A stretch of DNA of 64,000 nt from Tessaracoccus aquimaris. GTDB lineage: Bacteria; Actinomycetota; Actinomycetes; Propionibacteriales; Propionibacteriaceae. Numbering within the stretch: position 1 is the stretch's first letter; every line of letters starts with the position of its first letter. The stretch lies in assembly GCF_001997345.1 (NCBI RefSeq), contig NZ_CP019606.1, positions 3,658,001 to 3,722,000 on the forward strand, in the 5' to 3' direction. Shown here piece by piece: positions 1 through 6,059 of the stretch. A program made the translations under genes and the position numbers. The notes beneath the pieces were generated by a model, which searched no databases, was not told where the DNA came from, and was given only the letters and a program-made list of their open reading frames with translations.

Positions 1-519
1 TTCGGCTCCGGCACGGTGCTCGACTCGTCGCGGCTGCGCTACCTGGTGGCCCAGGAATGCGACATCGCCATGAGCAACGTGCACGCCTACATCTGCGGCG
101 AGCACGGCGACTCGGAGATCCCGCTGTGGTCGACCTCGACCATCGGCGGCGTCCCGCTCAGCCAGTGGGAGGAGCAGACCGGGCAGCTCAGCCTCGCGCG
201 CCGCAGTGAGATCACCGAGCGGGTGGTCGGCGCCGCCTACGAGGTGATCGAGGGCAAGGGGGCCACCAACTACGCCATCGGCCTGGCGGGCACCCGCATC
301 ATTCAGGCCGTGCTGCGCAACGAGCACTCCATCCTGCCCGTCAGTTCGATGCTGCACGACTGGCACGGCATCTCCGATGTGTGCATGTCCGTGCCCCAGA
401 TCGTCGGCCGTTCCGGCGTCGTCAAGGCCCTGGAACTGCCCGTCTCCGCGCAGGAACTGGTCGGCCTGCAGAACAGCGCCGAGCACATCCGCAGCGTCGC
501 CGCCAGCCTCGGCTTCTGA
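1..519 (+). CDS. ldh: L-lactate dehydrogenase, C-terminal part (5' end outside window)
   Basis: This is the C-terminal ~172 residues of an NAD-dependent L-lactate dehydrogenase, which interconverts pyruvate and lactate in the cytoplasm. The frame is open from base 1. It begins in the GSGTVLDSSRLR segment that carries the substrate-binding arginine and continues to GEHGDSE with the catalytic histidine (residue 35 of the visible part). The C-terminal helices (GKGATNYAIGLA and LPVSAQELVGLQNSAEHIRSV) are typical of the LDH/MDH fold, and the protein ends at the usual place. Only the N-terminal Rossmann domain is missing because of the window edge. Malate dehydrogenase is less likely given the LDH-type GEHGDSE and TVLDSSRLR motifs. 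Confidence 0.93.
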   Translation, partial: FGSGTVLDSSRLRYLVAQECDIAMSNVHAYICGEHGDSEIPLWSTSTIGGVPLSQWEEQTGQLSLARRSEITERVVGAAYEVIEGKGATNYAIGLAGTRIIQAVLRNEHSILPVSSMLHDWHGISDVCMSVPQIVGRSGVVKALELPVSAQELVGLQNSAEHIRSVAASLGF

Positions 520-644
520 TCCTTACCAGCTTGGCCCCTGGTCAGCGCTCAGGGGGCGACCAGGGAAAGGCAAGGGTCTCGTCCGGCTGTGGGCAGCCGG
601 TCGAAGGGGCACACTGGAAGTACCCCACATGCACGAGGAGTGAC

Positions 645-1334
645 ATGAGCGACAACACGCACGAGCAGCACAACTTTGACGACGAGCCCATCCACGTCGA
701 TGCGGTGACCGAGGACCAGGTCGCCCAGGAGCAGCCGGTCATCGACGCGGAGGAGATCGTCGAGGACGCCGCGGACGAGGCCCACGACCAGGTCGACAAG
801 GCGGCGAGCGACGTGAACCAGTTCGGCGAGAACCTCGCAAAGGCCGCCTCGGACGCCGCCTACGCGACCATCGGCCTCGTCGGCGTGGTGAGCGACAGGC
901 TGAAGGAGTTCTACTCCGAGCAGAAGCAGCAGTACCTGGTCGACCACCCCGACTTCGACGGCGAGCCCGAGGCGAAGCACGTCGCGTCGCGCTTCGGCGA
1001 GCAGGTCGACAAGTTGGTCGAGGACATCGGCCGCACCATCCGCGACCTCGCCGAGCGCGGCCGCGCGTCCTCGAAGGTCGCCGCCGACGACGCCGCACAG
1101 AAGGCGGCCCAGTTCGCCGACCAGGCCGCCGCCAAGGCGTCCGACCTGGCCGACAAGGCGGGCGACGCGGCTCAGCGGGCTGCCGACAAGGTCGGTGACG
1201 CGGCTCACCGCGCGGCCGACGACGTGGAGGCGGCGGCAGACGACGCCGCGGACCGCGCGGACGAGGCTGCCGAGAACGTCTCGGACCACGTTGAGGAATC
1301 CTCCGAGCAGCGCGACGATCGCACCCAGTGGTGA
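645..1334 (+). CDS. Alanine-rich coiled-coil (LEA/apolipophorin-like) protein
   Basis: A 229-residue, highly charged protein with no signal peptide. The first ~60 residues are acidic. The central part (SDRLKEFYSEQKQQYLVDHPDF) looks globular, and roughly residues 140-215 are a run of degenerate 11-residue-like repeats of the type AADKAGDAAQRA/AADDVEAAADDA. Such repeats form long amphipathic helices in LEA-type and apolipophorin-like proteins, which are associated with stress or membrane-surface protection. The start ATG is preceded by GAGGAG. No catalytic motif is visible, so the role is not established. A perfect hairpin follows the gene. Confidence 0.72.
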   Translation: MSDNTHEQHNFDDEPIHVDAVTEDQVAQEQPVIDAEEIVEDAADEAHDQVDKAASDVNQFGENLAKAASDAAYATIGLVGVVSDRLKEFYSEQKQQYLVDHPDFDGEPEAKHVASRFGEQVDKLVEDIGRTIRDLAERGRASSKVAADDAAQKAAQFADQAAAKASDLADKAGDAAQRAADKVGDAAHRAADDVEAAADDAADRADEAAENVSDHVEESSEQRDDRTQW

Positions 1335-1357
1335 CCACCCGCTGACACGACCACTAG

Positions 1358-1387
1358 CGGCCCGGCATCTCGCGAGATGCCGGGCCG
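1358..1387. terminator. Perfect 30-nt inverted repeat, bidirectional terminator
   Basis: The arms CGGCCCGGCATCTCG and CGAGATGCCGGGCCG pair over 15 bp with no unpaired base between them. It lies between the convergent LEA-like gene and the Gfo/Idh gene, where a shared terminator is expected. There is no strong T tract. Confidence 0.7.
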
Positions 1388-1398
1388 TAACGTGTCTG

Positions 1399-2502
1399 CT
1401 ACAGGGTCGAGGCGGTCGGCGCCCAGTCCTCCGGGAGCGGGTCGGTGCGCGGCGCCCGCGAGGTGAGCGTCACGAACTCGCCGGTGCGCGCGGACTCGTC
1501 GACGGCGGCCATCACCTCGAGCACGTGCAGGGCCAGTTCGCCGCTTGCGCGGTGCGCGACGCCCGCCCGGATCGAGCGGGCCATGTCGAGGACCCCCATG
1601 CCGCGCCCGTTCGCCGGCCCGGTGGAGGGGAGGGACTGCCAGTCCTCGTCGCCCGCACGGAAGAGGCGCAGGTCGCCGTCGAAGCGGTTCGGATCGGGCA
1701 GTCGCAGCACCCCGTCAAGGCCGGTGATCTCCACGAACCCGGCCCGCGGGCGCTGCGCCTCGAAGCTCAGGATGGCGGTGGCGGACCCGCCGCCCTCGAA
1801 CTGGGCGAGCAGGCTGACGTGCGTCGGCACCTCCACCGCGAACCGGTCGCCCGCGAGCGGCCCCTGCCCGACCGTGCGCTCGTCGACGGCCCGGGAGCCG
1901 ACGGCCGCGACGCGCGCGATGCTGCCGAAGGTCTCCACCAGCGTGGTCAGGTAGTAGGGGCCCATGTCGAACAGCGGGCCTGCGCCGCGCTGGTACAGGA
2001 AGGCGGGGTTCGGGTGCCACGACTCCGGGCCTGGCACCTGGAACAGCGTGAGCGCGGTCAGTGGCGCGCCGATGTCGCCGCGTTCGATGGCACGTCGGGC
2101 GCTCTGCAGGCCGGCCCCAAGGAAGGTGTCGGGGGCGCAGCCGATCCGCACCCCGGCGGCCGCCGCGCGCTCCAGGACCGCGCGGCCCTCCGTGATGTCG
2201 AGGGTGAGCGGCTTCTCGCTCCAGACGTGCCTGCCCGCCGCGATCGCTGCCAGGTCCACGTCGGCGTGCGCCGCGGGGATCGTCAGGTTGACGACGATCT
2301 CGACCTCGGGATGGGCAAGCACCGCATCCGGAGTCCCGTGTGCAGGGATGCCGAACTGCTCGGCGCGGGCCCGGGCGGCGTCGGGGAACAGGTCGCCGAC
2401 CGCGAGCACCCGCAGGTCGGGGAAGGTCGTCAGGTTGCCGAGGTACTGCTCGCTGATGTTGCCCGCGCCGATGACGCCGATGCCGACCGGCCCGGCGCTC
2501 AC
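1399..2502 (-). CDS. Gfo/Idh/MocA-family NAD(P)-dependent oxidoreductase
   Basis: A 367-residue member of the Gfo/Idh/MocA dehydrogenases, which oxidise sugars or cyclitols with NAD(P). The N-terminal Rossmann motif GVIGAGNISEQYL is at residues ~9-21. The conserved EKPLTLD segment, with the lysine that helps bind cofactor and substrate, follows near residue 95, and a C-terminal alpha/beta domain contains DMGPYYLT. I chose the GTG at 2502 because it overlaps the stop of the upstream isomerase gene by 4 bp (GTGA), a sign of translational coupling; the frame stays open further upstream only as antisense shadow. The pair isomerase plus dehydrogenase suggests catabolism of an inositol-like or modified sugar. 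The substrate cannot be told from sequence. Confidence 0.88.
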   Translation of the reverse strand: MSAGPVGIGVIGAGNISEQYLGNLTTFPDLRVLAVGDLFPDAARARAEQFGIPAHGTPDAVLAHPEVEIVVNLTIPAAHADVDLAAIAAGRHVWSEKPLTLDITEGRAVLERAAAAGVRIGCAPDTFLGAGLQSARRAIERGDIGAPLTALTLFQVPGPESWHPNPAFLYQRGAGPLFDMGPYYLTTLVETFGSIARVAAVGSRAVDERTVGQGPLAGDRFAVEVPTHVSLLAQFEGGGSATAILSFEAQRPRAGFVEITGLDGVLRLPDPNRFDGDLRLFRAGDEDWQSLPSTGPANGRGMGVLDMARSIRAGVAHRASGELALHVLEVMAAVDESARTGEFVTLTSRAPRTDPLPEDWAPTASTL

Positions 2503-3239
2503 CCGGCCGACCCGAGGTCGCGCAGGTAGGCGAGCGAGGCGGCCAGGCCCTCGAAGATGTCGCCGGCGTAGGCGTCGAACTCGATGACCTCGAACTCGGC
2601 CGACGGGGCGGCCGCGAGCGCGGCGGGGATGTCCATGGCTCCCTGGCCCGCGGGCACCTGCGCCAGCGGGTCGAGGGTCAGCGGGCCGTCCTTGATGTGC
2701 AGGGCGACCACCCGCTCGCCGAGGCTGCCGAGCAGGGCGGGCACGTCGGCGCCGCCGGTCGCGGCCCAGTAGGTGTCGACCTCCAGCACCACGCGCGGGT
2801 CGAGCAGGCCTGCGAGGTGTTCGAGCGCGGAGACGCCCTCGATCTGGTGCTGCAGCTCCCACCAGTGGTTGTGGTAGCCGACCCGCATCCCGCGGTCGGC
2901 GGCGTCCTGCGCGAGCCGGTTCAGCGCGACGGCCGTCTCGGTGATGGCGTCGGCGTCCGCCCAGCGATCCTCGGGGACCATCGGGTCGATCACCGTCGAC
3001 ACGCCGAGCCGCTCCGCCGCGTCGAAGACCGCCGCGGCGTCGCCGTTGATCAGCGACGCGTGCGTGGTCGGGGCGAGCAGGCCCGTCTCGGCAAGCGCCG
3101 GGGCGAGCGCGTCGGCCAGGTCGACCAGCGCGAACGGTTCGACGCGCTCGAAGCCGAGGTCGGCCAATCTTCGCAGCGTGCCTGGCAGGTCGGAGGCGAG
3201 GGCCTCGCGGACGGAGTACAACTGGACTGACGTCACCAT
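2499..3239 (-). CDS. Sugar phosphate isomerase/epimerase (xylose-isomerase-like TIM barrel)
   Basis: A 246-residue cytoplasmic protein of the AP-endonuclease-2/xylose-isomerase-like TIM-barrel family. Characteristic segments are SVQLYSVREALASDL at the start, VGYHNHWWE, VVLEVDTYWAATGG and ALHIKDGP, which carry the metal-binding His, Glu and Asp residues. It overlaps the downstream Gfo/Idh gene by 4 bp and starts only 19 nt after the stop of the Nudix gene on the same strand, so the three may be cotranscribed. Members of this family often act with Gfo/Idh dehydrogenases in cyclitol or rare-sugar pathways. The exact substrate is unknown. Confidence 0.87.
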   Translation of the reverse strand: MVTSVQLYSVREALASDLPGTLRRLADLGFERVEPFALVDLADALAPALAETGLLAPTTHASLINGDAAAVFDAAERLGVSTVIDPMVPEDRWADADAITETAVALNRLAQDAADRGMRVGYHNHWWELQHQIEGVSALEHLAGLLDPRVVLEVDTYWAATGGADVPALLGSLGERVVALHIKDGPLTLDPLAQVPAGQGAMDIPAALAAAPSAEFEVIEFDAYAGDIFEGLAASLAYLRDLGSAG

Positions 3240-3258
3240 GACGACACCCTAGTCGCGG

Positions 3259-3942
3259 CTAGAGCTGTCCCGCACGGGTGATGGGCGGATTGAGTACGTC
3301 GAGGGTGCCGCGCGTGAACAACTGCGCCGGCCTGCCGCCGTCGACATTGCTGGTGCGGCCGGTCGGCTCCAGGAAGCCGGGGGAGCGGGTCACCTTGCGG
3401 TGGAAGTTGCGCGGGTCCAGTTCGGTGCCCCAGACGGCCTCGTAGATGGCCCGCAGTTGGCCGACGGTGAACTCCGGCGGGCAGAAGGCGGCCGCGAGCG
3501 GGGAGTATTCGAGCTTTGCGCGCGCCCGCTCGATGCCGTCGGTCAGGATCTCGCCGTGGTCGAAGGCAAGCGGCAGGGCGCCCGACTCGAAGTCGGCGAC
3601 GCTCCGCCACGCCGCGTCCGAGGCGTCGGTGCCTGCGGTGGGCTCCGCCATGCCGGGCACCAGGGCGAGCCAGGCGATGGTGACGGTCCTGCCGCGCGGG
3701 TCGCGCCAGGGGGCTCCGTAGCTGCCGAGCTGCTCGAGGTACACGCCAGCCCCGATCGAGGTCTCCTCGGAGAGCTCGCGGTAGGCGGCGTCGCGGAGGT
3801 CCTCTTCCGGCCCGACGTAGCCTCCGGGCAGCGCCCACGACCCCTCGAACGGCGGGTACTTGCGCTCGACGACGAGCACCTCGAGCCGCCCCTCGCGGAT
3901 CGTGAGGACGACCAGGTCGACGGTGACGAAGAACTCCTGCAT
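3259..3942 (-). CDS. Nudix-domain protein with C-terminal winged helix, NrtR-like transcriptional regulator
   Basis: A 227-residue protein with an N-terminal Nudix hydrolase domain. The Nudix box is at residues 40-63 (GGYVGPEEDLRDAAYREL, then SEETSI), intact except that the last conserved glycine is serine. Residues ~155-220 (FTVGQLRAIYEAVWG, DPRNFHRKV) match the winged-helix DNA-binding domain of NrtR-type regulators, which sense ADP-ribose or related NAD metabolites and control NAD genes. It is divergent from the SPFH/NAD-kinase-like pair, and the gap of ~130 bp contains a perfect 25-bp inverted repeat, the expected arrangement for a regulator and its target. Whether it still hydrolyses a substrate is not known. 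An ordinary ADP-ribose hydrolase is the alternative. Confidence 0.82.
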   Translation of the reverse strand: MQEFFVTVDLVVLTIREGRLEVLVVERKYPPFEGSWALPGGYVGPEEDLRDAAYRELSEETSIGAGVYLEQLGSYGAPWRDPRGRTVTIAWLALVPGMAEPTAGTDASDAAWRSVADFESGALPLAFDHGEILTDGIERARAKLEYSPLAAAFCPPEFTVGQLRAIYEAVWGTELDPRNFHRKVTRSPGFLEPTGRTSNVDGGRPAQLFTRGTLDVLNPPITRAGQL

Positions 3943-3960
3943 GCAACAAGCGTACCGACC

Positions 3961-4009
3961 TTATCGTCGCTGTGACGCGGGACGTTGCCATGTCCGTCTC
4001 CTTATCGTC
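3961..4009. promoter_or_regulatory. Two direct TTATCGTC half-sites in the divergent Nudix/SPFH promoter region
   Basis: TTATCGTC occurs at 3961-3968 and again at 4002-4009. A third copy at 4036-4043 is part of the palindrome at 4034-4058. The repeats share one orientation and lie between the divergent starts, so they may be additional operator half-sites. Binding by the Nudix regulator is inferred. Confidence 0.45.
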
Positions 4010-4012
4010 GAG

Positions 4013-4042
4013 TTGACATTAAACCCTCTCCTGGTTTATCGT
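4013..4042 (+). promoter_or_regulatory. Candidate sigma-70 promoter of the SPFH/NADK-like operon
   Basis: TTGACA at 4013-4018 is a consensus -35 box. TATCGT at 4037-4042, 18 bp downstream, could serve as -10. The -10 lies inside the inverted repeat, so a bound repressor would block it. Confidence 0.45.
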
Positions 4043-4058
4043 CAGTATCACGATAAAC
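4034..4058. promoter_or_regulatory. Perfect inverted repeat GTTTATCGT-N7-ACGATAAAC, probable Nudix-regulator operator
   Basis: Nine-base arms pair perfectly around a 7-nt spacer, giving a 25-bp site with half-sites about 1.5 helical turns apart. It lies ~18 bp before the start codon of the SPFH gene and just ahead of its AAGGAGG ribosome-binding site. Position and symmetry fit an operator for the divergent NrtR-like protein. Confidence 0.68.
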
Positions 4059-4075
4059 ACGGCAAGGAGGACATC

Positions 4076-5098
4076 ATGGCAACCATCACCCGCTTCCCGT
4101 TCATCCGGCACCTGCGCGGCACCGCGACGAGCCACATCGAGTTCCTCTCCGACGGGAGGGCAAGGTCGGCAGGCGTCGGCGCCTCGTTCTGGTTCCGGCC
4201 GCTGACGGCGGCGATCAGCGAGATCCCCGTCGACGACCGCGAACTCGAGACGCTGATCCGCGTGCGCACCTCCGACCTGCAGGAGGTCGCGGCCCCCGTC
4301 ACCGTCACCTACCGCTTCGCCGACCCGGTGCAGGCGGCGGCCCGCGTCGACTTCTCGATCGACCTGGGCTCCGGCACCTGGAGGGAGGCGCCGCTTGAGA
4401 CGGTCGGCGCGATGATCCACAGCGCGGCCACGGCCGCAGTCACCAGCGCGCTGACCGGGATGACGCTCGGCGAACTGCTGACCCGCGACATCGTCCAACT
4501 GGCGGAGGAGGCAAACTTCCTGATGCACTCCGACCCGCGGCTCGCCGCGATCGGCGTCGAGGTCGTCGGGACGCGGCTCGCGATGCTGCGTCCGGACGCG
4601 GACGTCGAGCGCGCGCTGCAGACCCCGGCCCGGGAGCGCGTCCAGCAGGACGCGGACAAGGCCACCTTCGAGCGGCGCGCCCTCGCCGTCGAGCGGGAGG
4701 CCGCGATCGGCGAGAACGAACTGGCCAACCAGATCTCGCTCGCCAAGCGGCAGGAGCAGTTGATCGCCCAGAAGGGCGCCAACTCGCGGCGCGAGGCGGA
4801 GGACGCCGCGCAGGCCGACGCCGTGCGCGTCAAGGCGGAGGCCAGCAGGGCCGCGACCCTCTCGGAGACAAGGGCCGACGCGACCCGGCTGCTCGGCCAG
4901 GCCGAGGCCGACGCCGAGGCGGCCAAGCTGGACGCCTACCGCGACGCTGGCCGCGACGTGATGCTTGCGCTCGCGCTGCGCGAGTTGGCGGCCAACCTGC
5001 CGAGCGTCGAGCAGTTGGTGCTCACGCCCGACCTGCTGACCGGACTGCTCGGCAAGCTCACCGGCGGCACCGGCGGCGCGGGGGATGAGGCGGAATGA
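4076..5098 (+). CDS. SPFH/band-7 domain protein
   Basis: A 340-residue protein with an SPFH (stomatin/prohibitin/flotillin) domain in the first ~200 residues (FWFRPLTAAISEIPVDDREL, VTVTYRFADPVQAAARVDFS). A long charged helical region follows at ~205-310 (ANSRREAEDAAQADAVRVKAE, ADATRLLGQAEADAEAAK), as in flotillin-like proteins that build ring or cage oligomers on membranes. No transmembrane helix or signal peptide is obvious. ATG at 4076 is chosen because of the perfect AAGGAGG seven bases upstream. Its stop overlaps the start of the NAD-kinase-like gene (ATGA), so the two are translationally coupled. The function is unknown; the link to NAD is inferred from the neighbours. Confidence 0.83.
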   Translation: MATITRFPFIRHLRGTATSHIEFLSDGRARSAGVGASFWFRPLTAAISEIPVDDRELETLIRVRTSDLQEVAAPVTVTYRFADPVQAAARVDFSIDLGSGTWREAPLETVGAMIHSAATAAVTSALTGMTLGELLTRDIVQLAEEANFLMHSDPRLAAIGVEVVGTRLAMLRPDADVERALQTPARERVQQDADKATFERRALAVEREAAIGENELANQISLAKRQEQLIAQKGANSRREAEDAAQADAVRVKAEASRAATLSETRADATRLLGQAEADAEAAKLDAYRDAGRDVMLALALRELAANLPSVEQLVLTPDLLTGLLGKLTGGTGGAGDEAE

Positions 5099-5967
5099 CC
5101 AGCCCACGGGTCGTCGTGGTGCACCGGGCGACCGAGTACGACGAGCTACTGGCCAGGCACGGCACCAGGGGGCAGGCCGCATTCTTCCTGACGACGCGCG
5201 GCCGCAGCCTCGACGACGTCGACGCCCAGCACGCGGCCCTCGCGGCGGCGAGGGCGACGGTGGCCGCGGCGATCCCCGCGGACTGGCGCCGCGCGGAGGT
5301 CGAACGCTCCGACGTGTCGCGGTTCGTGTTCGGGCCGGAGGACATCGTCGTGGTGGTCGGCCAGGACGGACTCGTCGCCAACGTCGCCAAGTACCTGAAC
5401 GGCCAGCCAGTGATCGGCGTCAACCCCGGCGGCTACGCGGGCATCCTGGTCCCGCACCGCGCCTCCGAGGTCGCGGCGCTGCTCGCAGGCCGCGGCAAGG
5501 CGCCCGTGACGCGGCGCGCCATGGTCAGCGTCCGCACCGACGACGGCCAGGAGTTGACGGCGCTCAACGAGATCTTCGTGGGGCAGCCGACGCACCAGTC
5601 GGCGCGCTACCGCCTCGAGGTGGCAGGGGAGGGCGAACGGCAGTCGTCCTCCGGGCTGATCGTCGGCACCGGGACCGGCGCGACGGGCTGGTGCGCCTCG
5701 ATCCAGCGGGTCGCGGCCCCCCAGTTGCCGCTTCCCGCCCCGTCCGAGGAGGGGCTGGCCTGGTTCGTGCGCGAGGCGTGGCCCTCCCCGAACACGGGAG
5801 TGAGCCTGACGGCCGGCCTGCTCGCGCCCGGCGAGGAGCTGAGCCTCGTGGTCGAGTCCGACTCGCTGATCGCCTTCGGCGACGGCATCGAGGACGACCG
5901 GCTGATCCTCAGTTGGGGCCAGCGGGTCTCGATCGCGGTCGCCGACCGGTACCTCGTCACGCTCTAG
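5095..5967 (+). CDS. NAD-kinase-like protein with altered GGDGT motif
   Basis: A 290-residue protein resembling the ATP-NAD kinase fold. The canonical GGDGT is changed to GQDGL (residues 89-93, aspartate D91 retained). VIGVNPGG (106-113) matches the second nucleotide-binding strand, LNEIFVG (157-163) corresponds to the NE/ND motif that binds NAD, and VGTGTGATGW (190-199) to the TPTGSTAY loop. Overall order and spacing fit NADK, but the changed glycine-rich motif suggests altered donor binding, altered substrate or a sensing role. It is coupled to the SPFH gene by a 4-bp overlap. The organism presumably has a separate housekeeping NadK elsewhere, which I cannot confirm from this window. Confidence 0.78.
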   Translation: MTSPRVVVVHRATEYDELLARHGTRGQAAFFLTTRGRSLDDVDAQHAALAAARATVAAAIPADWRRAEVERSDVSRFVFGPEDIVVVVGQDGLVANVAKYLNGQPVIGVNPGGYAGILVPHRASEVAALLAGRGKAPVTRRAMVSVRTDDGQELTALNEIFVGQPTHQSARYRLEVAGEGERQSSSGLIVGTGTGATGWCASIQRVAAPQLPLPAPSEEGLAWFVREAWPSPNTGVSLTAGLLAPGEELSLVVESDSLIAFGDGIEDDRLILSWGQRVSIAVADRYLVTL

Positions 5968-6059
5968 CCGACGCGTCCATCGACGTCGGCCCTCGCCGCG
6001 CCGCGCAACGACGTGGGGGAGGCAATAGGCTGGATGCTCCCGCCGAGGAAGGACCTGCA

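Noticed and set aside
536..565. Terminator after ldh (CCCTGGTC/GACCAGGG).
   Set aside because: Only 8 bp with a 14-nt loop and no T tract; too weak to list as a feature.
549..1338. Long minus-strand frames over the LEA-like gene.
   Set aside because: Repetitive alanine codons leave the opposite frames open; the proteins are Arg/Val-rich with no features.
1399..2862. A longer Gfo/Idh protein starting at 2862.
   Set aside because: The extra 120 residues are Arg/Gly-rich shadow of the isomerase gene; the GTGA overlap at 2499-2502 explains the start.
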